Below are positions 7,632 to 15,536 of a DNA stretch of 64,000 nt, in pieces. Made by a program: the position numbers and the translations under genes. Origin of the DNA: Halobacterium sp. DL1. GTDB taxonomy: Archaea > Halobacteriota > Halobacteria > Halobacteriales > Halobacteriaceae. The DNA is taken from positions 1,736,001 through 1,800,000 of the forward strand of contig CP007060.1 in NCBI GenBank assembly GCA_000230955.3. The letters are read 5' to 3'. The notes below the pieces were generated by a model, which had not been told where the DNA came from, ran no database searches, and saw nothing but the letters and a program-made list of their open reading frames with translations. Position 1 is the first letter of the stretch. Each line of letters begins with the position of its first letter.

Positions 7632-8749
7632 TTCCGATAGCCGCCCCCGACGTCGGTGCCGCCGAGCGCGAGCGCGTCCTCGAAGTGCTCGAGGACGGCC
7701 AGCTCGCCGACGGCCCCGTCGTGCGCGAGTTCGAGGACGAGTTCGCCGACTTCTGCGGCGCCGAGGAGGCCGTCGCGACGACGAACGGCACCACTGCCCT
7801 CCACGCGACCCTGGAGGCACTCGGCGTCGGCCCCGGCGACACCGTGGTGACGACGCCGTTCTCGTTCATTGCGAGCGCGAACGCCATCCGTCTCGCGGGC
7901 GCCGAACCTGTGTTCGCTGACGTCGAACCGGAGACGCTGACGCTCGACCCCGAGACCGTCAAGGACGTCGTCTGTCGCCGCGACGACGTCGCCGCGATTC
8001 TCGCGGTCCACCTCTACGGGATGCCCGCCGAGATGCGACAACTCAGGGACATCGCCGACGACCACGGCCTCGCGCTCGTCGAGGACGCCGCGCAGGCCCA
8101 CGGCGCCGAGTACCGCGGGGAACCCGTCGGCACGCTCGGCGACGCGGCGTGTTTCTCCTTCTACCCGACGAAGAACATGACCTCGGGCGAAGGCGGGATG
8201 GTGACGACGGACCACTCGGCGCTCGCCGACCGCGTCCGACGGTTCTGTGACCACGGCCGCACGTCGGGGTACGACCACGCCGACGTCGGCCACAACTTCC
8301 GCATGACGAGCCTCTGTGGCGCCATCGGGCGCGCACAGCTCCGGAAGCTCGCGGAGTACAACGTCGCCCGGCGCGGCAACGCCGCCTACCTCAGCGACCG
8401 CCTCGAGGACGCCAGCGTGGAGACGCCGGCCGAACCACGGAACCGGCGCTCGGTCTACCACCAGTACACCGTGCGCTCGGACGACCGCGAGGGGCTGAAG
8501 GCCCACCTCGCCGACGCCGGCGTCCAGACCGGCGTCTACTACCCGACACCGATCCACCAGCAGGGGGCGTACGCAGACGTTCGCGCGGATATGCCGGTCG
8601 CAGAGCGAGCAGCCGACCGCGTACTCTCCTTGCCAGTCCACCCCGCGCTCTCCGTCCAGGACCTCGACGACATCGCCGACGCCGTTGAATCGTTCGACGC
8701 CCAACCGACTGGCGCCAACGTCGCCGAAACAGGTGTGATGGACTCGTGA
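7628..8749 (+). CDS. DegT/DnrJ-type sugar aminotransferase (WbpE/WlbC-like)
   Basis: A 373-residue PLP-dependent aminotransferase that adds an amino group to a keto nucleotide sugar. The PLP lysine is Lys182 in FSFYPTKNMTSGEGGMV. Other family marks are the N-terminal VATTNGTTALHA, LVEDAAQAHGAEY, and the C-terminal VQTGVYYPTPIHQQ with LSLPVHPALS. Its start overlaps the acetyltransferase stop by 4 bases. In the inferred pathway it aminates C3 of UDP-2-acetamido-3-keto-hexuronate, with glutamate as likely donor. The exact substrate cannot be read from the sequence. Confidence 0.9.
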   Translation: MIPIAAPDVGAAERERVLEVLEDGQLADGPVVREFEDEFADFCGAEEAVATTNGTTALHATLEALGVGPGDTVVTTPFSFIASANAIRLAGAEPVFADVEPETLTLDPETVKDVVCRRDDVAAILAVHLYGMPAEMRQLRDIADDHGLALVEDAAQAHGAEYRGEPVGTLGDAACFSFYPTKNMTSGEGGMVTTDHSALADRVRRFCDHGRTSGYDHADVGHNFRMTSLCGAIGRAQLRKLAEYNVARRGNAAYLSDRLEDASVETPAEPRNRRSVYHQYTVRSDDREGLKAHLADAGVQTGVYYPTPIHQQGAYADVRADMPVAERAADRVLSLPVHPALSVQDLDDIADAVESFDAQPTGANVAETGVMDS

Positions 8750-9720
8750 GCGGCACGCAACTCCGCGCTGGCGTCATCGGCGTCGGGAGTATGGGCCGCA
8801 ACCACGCGCGGGTCTACCAGGAGCTCTCGGACACCAAGCTCGTCGGCGTCGCCGACGCCGACCGCGCGGCCGCAATCAGGGTCGCGACGGAGTACGGGAC
8901 GTCCGCGCTGGACACCGACGTGCTCCTCGACCGCGTGGACGTCGTCTCCATCGCGGTGCCGACACCGGTGCACGCGACGCTCGTCGAGGACTGCATCGAC
9001 GCCGGCGTCCACGCGCTCGTCGAGAAGCCGTTCGTCGACGACCCGGCACGCGGCCGGGAACTCGCGGCGGCCGCGCGGGCCGCCGGGGTCACCCTCCAGG
9101 TCGGCCACATCGAGCGGTTCAACCCGGCGGTGCGCACGCTCGCGGACATCGTCCCAAACCTCGACGTGATGGCGGTGACGGCCGAGCGACTCGGCCCGCC
9201 GCTCGACCGCGAGATGGAGTCGAACGTCGTCTTCGACCTGATGATCCACGACATCGACATCGTCCGGTCGATGCTCGGCGACGACCCGGTGTCCGTCACC
9301 GCCTCGGGAACCGCCGAGGGCGACTACGCCACGGCGTGCTGCTCGTTCGACGACGGCGCGGTGGCGTCGCTGACCGCTAGCCGCGTCACCCAGCAGAAGG
9401 TCCGTCGACTGGCGGTGACGGCCCGGGAGTGCCGGGTCACCGTCGACTACACCGACCAGTCAGTCGAGATCCACCGGAGTTCGACGCCGGAGTACGTCGC
9501 CTCCGACGGCGACATCCGCCACCGCACGGAGAGCGTCGTCGAGCGCCCGCTGGTCGAGAACGGAGAACCCCTGAAACACGAACTGTCGGCGTTCGCCGAG
9601 GCCGTCAGGGAGGGGACCGAGCCGGTCGTGACCGCCGAGGACGGCGTTCGTGCGGTCGAACTGGCCCAGCGAATCAACGAACTCATCGTCACCCGCAGCG
9701 CCACGGAGGTGCCGCAGTGA
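8746..9720 (+). CDS. Gfo/Idh/MocA oxidoreductase (WbpB/WlbA-like)
   Basis: A 324-residue NAD(P)-dependent sugar oxidoreductase. The N-terminal Rossmann fold starts AGVIGVGSMGRNHARVY, the catalytic EKP motif contains Lys94 (LVEKPFVDD), and VGHIERFNPAVRTL is characteristic of the WbpB/WlbA subgroup that oxidises C3 of UDP-N-acetyl-hexuronic acids. The GTG start lies in a GTGA overlap with the aminotransferase stop. It would supply the 3-keto substrate for the aminotransferase upstream. Confidence 0.88.
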   Translation: MSGTQLRAGVIGVGSMGRNHARVYQELSDTKLVGVADADRAAAIRVATEYGTSALDTDVLLDRVDVVSIAVPTPVHATLVEDCIDAGVHALVEKPFVDDPARGRELAAAARAAGVTLQVGHIERFNPAVRTLADIVPNLDVMAVTAERLGPPLDREMESNVVFDLMIHDIDIVRSMLGDDPVSVTASGTAEGDYATACCSFDDGAVASLTASRVTQQKVRRLAVTARECRVTVDYTDQSVEIHRSSTPEYVASDGDIRHRTESVVERPLVENGEPLKHELSAFAEAVREGTEPVVTAEDGVRAVELAQRINELIVTRSATEVPQ

Positions 9721-11102
9721 GCCGCTCGCTGTACGGGTCGGCGGCGGCGCCGTCCACGCAGCGTGAGTGGTTCCGCACCGGCGAGGTGCCGGTGGCCGTC
9801 TACGGCCTCGGCAAGATGGGGCTGCCGCTGGCGGCCGTCTACGCGGAGACGTCCGGCAACGTGACCGGCGTCGACATCGACGAGTCGGTCGTCGAGGCGG
9901 TCAACGCCGGGCGGTCCCACGTGGAGCGCGAACCGGGGCTGCAGGACCTCGTCGCGGACCTCACGAGCCGGGGCGCGCTCTCCGCCACGACGGACGGCGT
10001 CGAGGCGGCACGCGACGCGTCCATCCACGTCGTCATCGTGCCGACGCTCGTCGACGACAACAACGAACCCGACCTCTCGGCGGTCACCTCGGTCGTCTCG
10101 GACGTGGCCAGCGGGCTCTCGCCGGGCGACCTGGTCGTCGTCGAATCGACGCTCCCGCCGCGAACGAGCAGGGACGTCCTGCGGCCGCTGCTCGAGGACC
10201 GCAGCACCGTGGCGAGCGAAGAGTTCGGCCTCGCGTTCTGCCCGGAGCGGACGGCCAGCGGCCGCGCGCTCGGGGACATCCGCGGCGCCCACCCGAAGGT
10301 CGTCGGCGGTGACGACGACGAGAGCACGCGGGTCGCGGAACTCGTCTACAACGAGATCGTCGACAACGACGTGATTCCGGTGTCGGACACCACCACCGCG
10401 GAGGCCGTGAAGGTGTTCGAGGGGCTCTACCGGGACGCCAACATCGCGCTCGCCAACGAACTCGCGAAGTTCACCGACGAACTCGACATCGACGTGCGTG
10501 AGGCCATCGACGCGGCGAACACGCAGCCGTTCTGTGACCTCCACACGCCCGGCCCCGGCGTCGGCGGCCACTGCATCCCCTACTACCCGTACTTCGTGTT
10601 GAACTGGCTGCACGGCGACGCGCCGCTCGTTGCGACGGCGCGCCGCGTGAACGACGGGATGCCCGGGTTCGTTGTAGACACCGTCTCGGAGGGGCTGGCC
10701 GCCGCCCACGAGGCCGAGGAGCAGAACGACGTCTACGCGGCGGACGGGGGCGCCGTCGAGGACGCGACGGTGGCCGTTCTCGGACTGACCTACCGGGCGG
10801 GCGTCCAGGAGACCCGCGCGAGTCCGGGCGTCGACATCTGCGAAGACCTCGACAATCGCGGCGCCGAGGTCCTCGCCGCGGACCCGCTCGTCGACGCCGA
10901 AGGGGTGCCCGCAGAGCACGTCGAACTCGACGAACTCGCGGACCGCGACCTCGACGCCGCCGTGCTCGCCACCGCCCACGCGGAGTTCGACACCGTCGAC
11001 TGGACGACGTTCGACCCGATGGTCGTGGTGGACGGGCACGACGCGCTCCACCTCTCCGGCACGGACCACCGGGTGTACACAGTCGGGAGGGGGTGGCAGT
11101 GA
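9717..11102 (+). CDS. UDP-GlcNAc/ManNAc-type 6-dehydrogenase (WbpA/WecC-like)
   Basis: A 461-residue nucleotide-sugar dehydrogenase of the UDPGDH superfamily, which oxidises C6 of a UDP-HexNAc to the uronic acid in two NAD steps. It shows the NAD-binding VAVYGLGKMGLPLA, VESTLPPRTS, FCPERTASG, and the catalytic cysteine in PGVGGHCIPYYPYF. The C-terminal UDP-binding domain includes LGLTYRAGVQETRASP. The start is the GTG at 9717 in a GTGA overlap; the frame is open further upstream but inside the preceding gene. It would carry out the first step of the diacetamido-uronate pathway. Confidence 0.9.
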   Translation: MSRSLYGSAAAPSTQREWFRTGEVPVAVYGLGKMGLPLAAVYAETSGNVTGVDIDESVVEAVNAGRSHVEREPGLQDLVADLTSRGALSATTDGVEAARDASIHVVIVPTLVDDNNEPDLSAVTSVVSDVASGLSPGDLVVVESTLPPRTSRDVLRPLLEDRSTVASEEFGLAFCPERTASGRALGDIRGAHPKVVGGDDDESTRVAELVYNEIVDNDVIPVSDTTTAEAVKVFEGLYRDANIALANELAKFTDELDIDVREAIDAANTQPFCDLHTPGPGVGGHCIPYYPYFVLNWLHGDAPLVATARRVNDGMPGFVVDTVSEGLAAAHEAEEQNDVYAADGGAVEDATVAVLGLTYRAGVQETRASPGVDICEDLDNRGAEVLAADPLVDAEGVPAEHVELDELADRDLDAAVLATAHAEFDTVDWTTFDPMVVVDGHDALHLSGTDHRVYTVGRGWQ

Positions 11103-11890
11103 ACGACGGGTTCACGATGGCCGGCTACGCCGACCTCCTCGACGCCATCGCGGAAGCCGGCTACGACACCCTCACCGTCCGAGAGTACCTCACGGCGGGG
11201 CGACTCCCGGAACGGTTCGTCGTGCTCCGCCACGACGTCGACCGGAAGCCCGACAACGCCGAGCGCATGGCGGAACTGGAGGCCGAGTACGGCGTCCGGG
11301 CGACCTACTACTACCGGGCGAGGACGTTCTCCCCGGAGCGCGTGCAGCGCGTCGAGGCGCTCGGCCACGAGGTGGGCTACCAGTACGAGGACTACGCCGA
11401 CGCGGGCGGCGACACCGAACTCGCCCACGCGCTGTTCCGGAACAATCTCCGCGTGTTCCGCCGCGCCTGCGACGTCGACACCGTCTGTATGCACGACACG
11501 CCGCTGTCGCCCCACGACAACCAGGAACTGTGGGCGGGCGCGGAGGCGCCCGGCTTCGCGGACTACGACCTCGTGGGGGACGCCTACCTCTCGGTGGACT
11601 TCGTCGACGTCCCGTACTTCTCGGACGTCGGACGCACCTGGACGGACGTCCCCACTGGCGTCGAGCGGCGCGCGGTCGGCTGCCACGACAAACCGGTCTC
11701 CGCTGACACCACGTCGGCCCTCACTCGGCTCCTCCACGACCGCGAACTGGACCGGGCGTGCCTGCTCGTCCACCCCAACCGGTGGGTGGACTCACTGCCC
11801 GAACTGGTCGTCGAACGCTCGAAGGAACGCGCCGCGAACCTCGTGAAACGCGGCGTCGGACTGTTCGAGGACGACACAGCAACATCATGA
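11099..11890 (+). CDS. NodB-fold (polysaccharide deacetylase-like) protein
   Basis: A protein of about 263 residues with the carbohydrate-esterase-4/NodB barrel. The first metal motif is FVVLRHDVDRKPDNAERM, where Asp residues stand in the TFDDG-like position. The second region reads LGHEVGYQYEDY, in which the second His often seen in this branch is Gln. CMHDTPLSPHDNQELW follows. The GTG at 11099 overlaps the dehydrogenase stop as GTGA; an earlier GTG (11093) and a later ATG (11117) are alternatives. Deacetylation of the exported or lipid-linked glycan is the family expectation; the altered metal site makes activity uncertain. Confidence 0.75.
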   Translation: MNDGFTMAGYADLLDAIAEAGYDTLTVREYLTAGRLPERFVVLRHDVDRKPDNAERMAELEAEYGVRATYYYRARTFSPERVQRVEALGHEVGYQYEDYADAGGDTELAHALFRNNLRVFRRACDVDTVCMHDTPLSPHDNQELWAGAEAPGFADYDLVGDAYLSVDFVDVPYFSDVGRTWTDVPTGVERRAVGCHDKPVSADTTSALTRLLHDRELDRACLLVHPNRWVDSLPELVVERSKERAANLVKRGVGLFEDDTATS

Positions 11891-12021
11891 CCACGAACGC
11901 CTACGCACTGGACGAACGAACGGACGCATCGGGGGAAACGAACGGGGGGTCGCCGGGGGGCTGGCCCGACGGCAGCGCGCCGGGCTCGCGGCGCCGGGCA
12001 GACGACGGGATGGTCGACTGA
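11887..12021 (+). CDS. 44-aa bridging ORF
   Basis: An ATG at 11887 overlaps the upstream stop (ATGA), and the ORF ends with a TGA whose last base is the first base of the next ATG (12021). The product, MTTNAYALDERTDASGETNG followed by a Gly/Pro/Arg-rich tail, matches nothing I recognise. The double start/stop overlap is the same arrangement that joins the other genes of the operon, so it is probably translated, either as a microprotein or as a coupling element. Confidence 0.45.
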   Translation: MTTNAYALDERTDASGETNGGSPGGWPDGSAPGSRRRADDGMVD

Positions 12022-13052
12022 TGCACGCGCTCGTCGACGTCACCCACCCGGCGCACGTCCACCTCTTCCGGAACGCCATCACGGCCCTCGAGGAGCGCGG
12101 CCACGAGGTCAGCGTCGCGTCCCGGGAGAAGGACGTGACGACGGAACTGCTCGACGCCTACGGCATCGAGCACACGCCGCTCACGGGCAAGCAGACAGGG
12201 CGCTTCGCGCTCCCCCGGGAGTGGGTGAGCCGCGAACTGCGGCTGTTCCGCTTCATGCGAGCCACCTCGCCGGACGTCGTGCTCAGTCACCTCAATCCGG
12301 CCGCCGCACACGTCTCGCGCGCGCTGGGCGTCCCGAACGTCGTCTTCCACGACACGGAGGTCGCGGGCCTCGTCGAGCGGTTCACGGCGCCGTTCGCGGA
12401 AGTCGTCTGCACTCCCGCAGAGTTCGACCGCGAGGTGCCCGGCCGGCAGTTGCGCTACGAGGGGTTCCACGAACTCGCCTACCTCCACCCCGCGCGCTTC
12501 GAAGCCGACCCCCAACCGCTGTACGAGGCCGGTATCGACCCCTACGAGCCGTTCTCGGTCGTCCGCCTCGTCGCCATGGACGCCCACCACGACCACGGCT
12601 CTGGAGGCTTCTCGCGAGAGCAGGTCGCGGACCTCGTGGAGGGCCTCTCCGAGCACGGCGACGTCTACGTCACGGGCGAGAACGACCTCCCCGACGAACT
12701 GGGCGCCTACGAAGCGCCGACGCCGCCGGAGGCGATGCTCGACCTGCTCGCGTTCGCGGACCTCTACGTGGGCGACTCCGGAACAATGGCGACGGAGGCC
12801 GGGCTACTCGCCACGCCCGCGGTGCGCTACAACCCGCTGGACAGCGAGATGAGCGTCTTCGAGGAACTCGCTGAGTACGGCCTCGTCACCTCCACGATGG
12901 ACGCCGACGAGGCCGTCGAGCGGGCCCTGACGCTGGCCGCGGACCCGGACGCGGGCGCCCGGTGGCGCCGCCGCCGGCGCGAGTTGCTCGCGGAGAAGGT
13001 CGACGTCACCGCGCTCGCCGTCGAACTCGCAGAGGAGGTCGGCGGACCGTGA
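12021..13052 (+). CDS. DUF354 family, GT-B-like protein
   Basis: A 343-residue member of DUF354, archaeal/bacterial proteins with a GT-B-like fold related to UDP-GlcNAc 2-epimerase and glycosyltransferases. It starts MHALVDVTHPAHVHLFRN, the family's diagnostic opening, and has VFHDTEVAG in the first domain. The second domain contains LYVGDSGTMATEAGLLATPAVRYN, a typical nucleotide-sugar-binding loop. It lies between two NodB-like genes with overlapping starts and stops, so a glycosyltransferase or epimerase step in the same glycan is likely. Substrate unknown. Confidence 0.8.
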   Translation: MHALVDVTHPAHVHLFRNAITALEERGHEVSVASREKDVTTELLDAYGIEHTPLTGKQTGRFALPREWVSRELRLFRFMRATSPDVVLSHLNPAAAHVSRALGVPNVVFHDTEVAGLVERFTAPFAEVVCTPAEFDREVPGRQLRYEGFHELAYLHPARFEADPQPLYEAGIDPYEPFSVVRLVAMDAHHDHGSGGFSREQVADLVEGLSEHGDVYVTGENDLPDELGAYEAPTPPEAMLDLLAFADLYVGDSGTMATEAGLLATPAVRYNPLDSEMSVFEELAEYGLVTSTMDADEAVERALTLAADPDAGARWRRRRRELLAEKVDVTALAVELAEEVGGP

Positions 13053-14014
13053 TTGGGAACCGCGAGAACTACGCGGAAGCTCCCGAGCAGGTGGGCCTCG
13101 ACGGCGAGGGCGAGCGCCCGATTCCAGACGGCCACGAGTTCGCGCTCCTGCTCACCCACGACGTCGACCGGCCGTACAAGACCTACCAGTACCTCTACTA
13201 CGCGCTCACCGACCCGGAGAACCGCTGGAACCACCTCTCGGGGCTGCTCTCGGCGGAGAACCCGTACTGGCAGTTCGACCGCGTGACGTCCATCGAGGAC
13301 GACCTCGGCGTGCGGTCGGCGTTCTACCTGCTCGACGAGCAGCGCCTCCGGGACCGGTCCGTCCGCGAGTGGGTCTCGAAGACCGGCTGGCAGCTGTTCG
13401 GCGGCCGGTACTCGCTGGACGACCCCGCCATTCGGGAACTGGTCCAGACCCTCGACGACGGCGGCTGGGAGGTCGGACTCCACGGCTCCTTCGAGTCCTT
13501 CGACGACCCCGACCGCCTGGCCGCCGAGAAGGGCGCCGTCGAAGCGGTGCTCGGAGACAGCGTGGTCGGCGGCCGACAGCACTACCTCAACCTGGACGCG
13601 CCCGTGACCTGGCGCATCCAGCGCGACCTCGGCCTCCGCTACGACGCCAGCCTCGGCTCCAGCGACGACTACGGCTTCCAGCACGGCTACGGCCTCCAGC
13701 GACCCTTCGACGACGAGTTCGTGGTGTTCCCGCTGACGATCATGGAGCAGGCTATCCCCGACCCCGGCGACTCCTTCGACGCCGCGTGGACGGCCTGCGA
13801 GGAGACCCTCCAGGAGGCACGCGAGAACGACGCCGTGATGACGATTCTCTGGCACCCGCGGCACTTCAGCGAGCGGGACTTCCCGGGCTACGGACGACTC
13901 TACCGCCGCCTCGTCGAGCGCGCGCTCGACCTCGGCGCGTGGGTCGGGTCGCCGGGCGAGTTCTACGAGCGAGCGGCCCTCGACGAGCGGCCGGTCGGGA
14001 CCGGCGCCGACTGA
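13049..14014 (+). CDS. NodB-fold polysaccharide deacetylase-like protein
   Basis: A 321-residue protein of the long NodB-like group found next to DUF354 genes. The metal-binding start is FALLLTHDVDRPYKTYQYL, the region GGWEVGLHGSFESFDD holds the second His motif, and TILWHPRHFSERDFPGY is a likely third conserved block with His residues. The GTG start at 13049 overlaps the DUF354 stop as GTGA. It differs from the gene at 11099 in length and motifs, so they are not simple duplicates. It ends the overlapping part of the operon. Confidence 0.78.
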   Translation: MIGNRENYAEAPEQVGLDGEGERPIPDGHEFALLLTHDVDRPYKTYQYLYYALTDPENRWNHLSGLLSAENPYWQFDRVTSIEDDLGVRSAFYLLDEQRLRDRSVREWVSKTGWQLFGGRYSLDDPAIRELVQTLDDGGWEVGLHGSFESFDDPDRLAAEKGAVEAVLGDSVVGGRQHYLNLDAPVTWRIQRDLGLRYDASLGSSDDYGFQHGYGLQRPFDDEFVVFPLTIMEQAIPDPGDSFDAAWTACEETLQEARENDAVMTILWHPRHFSERDFPGYGRLYRRLVERALDLGAWVGSPGEFYERAALDERPVGTGAD

Positions 14015-14037
14015 CCCACCGGGGGGTCGGTAGCCGC

Positions 14038-14049
14038 TCTATAACAAAC
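14038..14049 (+). promoter_or_regulatory. TAACAAA-type promoter element
   Basis: TCTATAACAAAC with TAACAAA at 14042-14048, 34 nt before the ATG at 14076. It indicates that the chimeric gene has its own promoter rather than depending only on the upstream operon. Confidence 0.5.
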
Positions 14050-14075
14050 GGTTCGCGGCCGCCCCTCACCAGTAC

Positions 14076-14768
14076 ATGGAGATCGAGCAGCTCTCACGCG
14101 AGGAGTGGGGAGAGGCGCTTCCGTCGTCCGGATTCGAGGTGTTCCACACGCCCGCGGCGCTCGGCGTTCTCGAGGAGCACACAGCCGGCGAACTCAAACT
14201 GTACGGCGGATTCAAGGGCGACCAGCCTGTCGGGCTGTTTCCCGTCGTCGTGCAGGACCGCGCGGTCGGACGGGCCATCCTCTCGCCGCCGCCCGGGTTC
14301 GCCATCCCGCGACTCGGCCCCATCGTGATGCCGACCAGTCCGAAGCGCCGCAAGCAAGAGCAGGTCAACGGCCGGTTCGCCGAGCAGGTGCTCGAGGAAC
14401 TCGACGTCGACGCCTCGATGACGCTGTTCCGGACCGTCTGCCCGACCGCCTACCCCGACCCGCGCCCGTACGTCTGGTCGAACCTCTCGCTGGACACCTC
14501 CTTCACCTACCACCTCGACGTCGAGGAGGACACCGACGAGATGCTGAAGTCGTTCAGCAAGAGCCTGCGCCGGGAGGTCCGGGACGGGAAGGACCTCGAC
14601 GTCGAGCTCTCCGTGACCCACGTCTCCCGGGCGCTGAAGTCGCTGCGCGAGCGGGACCTCGTCGAACTGCTCGTGCCCGAGGAGCGGCGCAAGGGCCGCG
14701 TCTACGGCATCACGGAGCAGGGACAGGAAGCGTGGGAGCTAATCCAGGCGAAGGACCTCAGCAAGTGA
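14076..14768 (+). CDS. chimera: FemAB/GNAT N-terminal half fused to winged-HTH C-terminal half
   Basis: A 230-residue protein of two unrelated parts. Residues 1 to about 175 match the N-terminal half of the haloarchaeal FemAB/GNAT proteins found in exopolysaccharide clusters (EVFHTPAALGVLEEHTAGEL, PPPGFAIPRLGPIVMPTSPK, FSKSLRREVRDGKD). The second acyltransferase half is missing. From about residue 178 the sequence changes to the recognition helix and wing of a winged HTH (VTHVSRALKSLRERDLVELL, then RRKGRVYGITEQGQEAW), lacking that family's first helices. The result looks like an in-frame deletion fusion. It has a normal start and promoter, so it may be expressed, but neither half is complete. 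A sequencing or assembly deletion is the main alternative. Confidence 0.7.
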   Translation: MEIEQLSREEWGEALPSSGFEVFHTPAALGVLEEHTAGELKLYGGFKGDQPVGLFPVVVQDRAVGRAILSPPPGFAIPRLGPIVMPTSPKRRKQEQVNGRFAEQVLEELDVDASMTLFRTVCPTAYPDPRPYVWSNLSLDTSFTYHLDVEEDTDEMLKSFSKSLRREVRDGKDLDVELSVTHVSRALKSLRERDLVELLVPEERRKGRVYGITEQGQEAWELIQAKDLSK

Positions 14769-15054
14769 GGTCCCGAAACGGGGGTGGGGGAGAAAGTGGC
14801 TCCGGTTCGGGGGTGTGGGGAGCAGCCGTTCCGAGGGGCGTGGTTCGTCTGCGCCCCGTCTGTCTGCTCGACCGCTACCTCCTTTGTTAACCACCCCGTG
14901 AGGCGTGCTGCCGCGGACTGACGACTGTTTTCCACACTCCGCCCGGGCGGCCTCCTTCCTGTGAACGGCGACTTCGAACGGGGAGCGACGCCAGGGGCGG
15001 CAGGGTGAGCCCCACGGGCGACTCCAGCCTACATTTGACCGTGGCTAGTCGAGT
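14769..15054. other. intergenic region, no gene recognised
   Basis: No ORF with haloarchaeal composition and no repeat or RNA-like fold that I can defend. On the minus strand, GGTTAACAAAGG occurs near 14879-14890, another match to the TAACAAA core, but no gene start lies at the expected distance in that direction. Confidence 0.5.
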
Positions 15055-15063
15055 CGTAACAAA
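15055..15063 (+). promoter_or_regulatory. TAACAAA-type promoter element
   Basis: CGTAACAAA with TAACAAA at 15057-15063, 32 nt before the ATG at 15089 of the small zinc protein. Confidence 0.45.
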
Positions 15064-15088
15064 GCTGTTGGGGGTCGCCGTGGGAAGC

Positions 15089-15238
15089 ATGGAAGGCCCA
15101 GAAACCGTCCTCGGGGACTGTCCGCACTGCGCGACGACCATCCCGAAGGGTGGGCTGCTCGTCAGCTACCAGTGCGACGGGTGGCCCGCGATGTACGCCG
15201 AGTGCCCCGATTGCGCCGAGGTCGTCCACCCACAGTAG
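15089..15238 (+). CDS. 49-aa zinc-ribbon microprotein (DUF7837-like)
   Basis: A 49-residue protein starting at ATG 15089, 32 nt after a promoter element. Two CxxC pairs, CPHC (residues 11-14) and CPDC near the C-terminus, form a compact zinc ribbon around GGLLVSYQCDGWPAMYAE. Small proteins of this shape are common in haloarchaea and have no assigned role. The frame is open further upstream, but the promoter position and protein composition favour this start. Confidence 0.7.
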   Translation: MEGPETVLGDCPHCATTIPKGGLLVSYQCDGWPAMYAECPDCAEVVHPQ

Positions 15239-15386
15239 ACGGCGGACCGTCGACCGTGGCGTGGGATTGGTCGCGGTAGTAGCGGTAGCGCGGTCCTCGT
15301 TCCTCTCGACGTCCACGATCCCGTTCGACTCGCGCTCGTAGAGTAGTCAGCACCGTTCGTCGAGCTCCGGTGCGGTGGAAGCCGCT

Positions 15387-15396
15387 GTATAACGAA
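15387..15396 (+). promoter_or_regulatory. TAACAAA-like promoter element
   Basis: TGTATAACGAA core with TAACGAA at 15390-15396 (one mismatch to TAACAAA), 36 nt before the ATG of a 36-codon ORF at 15426. Confidence 0.4.
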
Positions 15397-15425
15397 CTGG
15401 GTTCGGGGGCTCGATACGTCTGGCC

Positions 15426-15536
15426 ATGCGCCTCAAACTACTCGCGACGACTGTCGCCATCGCAACCGTCCTGCTCGCAGCGCGGACCTTCGAACGACGT
15501 ACTCGACCGAACGTAGCCGACGAGTACGACAGCTAG
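15426..15536 (+). CDS. 36-aa putative single-span membrane microprotein
   Basis: A short ORF beginning MRLKLLATTVAIATVLLAA, one hydrophobic segment of about 15 residues after a positive N-terminus, then a polar tail ending DEYDS. It has a promoter-like element at the expected distance. I recognise no family. Support comes only from promoter spacing and a membrane-like pattern. Confidence 0.4.
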   Translation: MRLKLLATTVAIATVLLAARTFERRTRPNVADEYDS

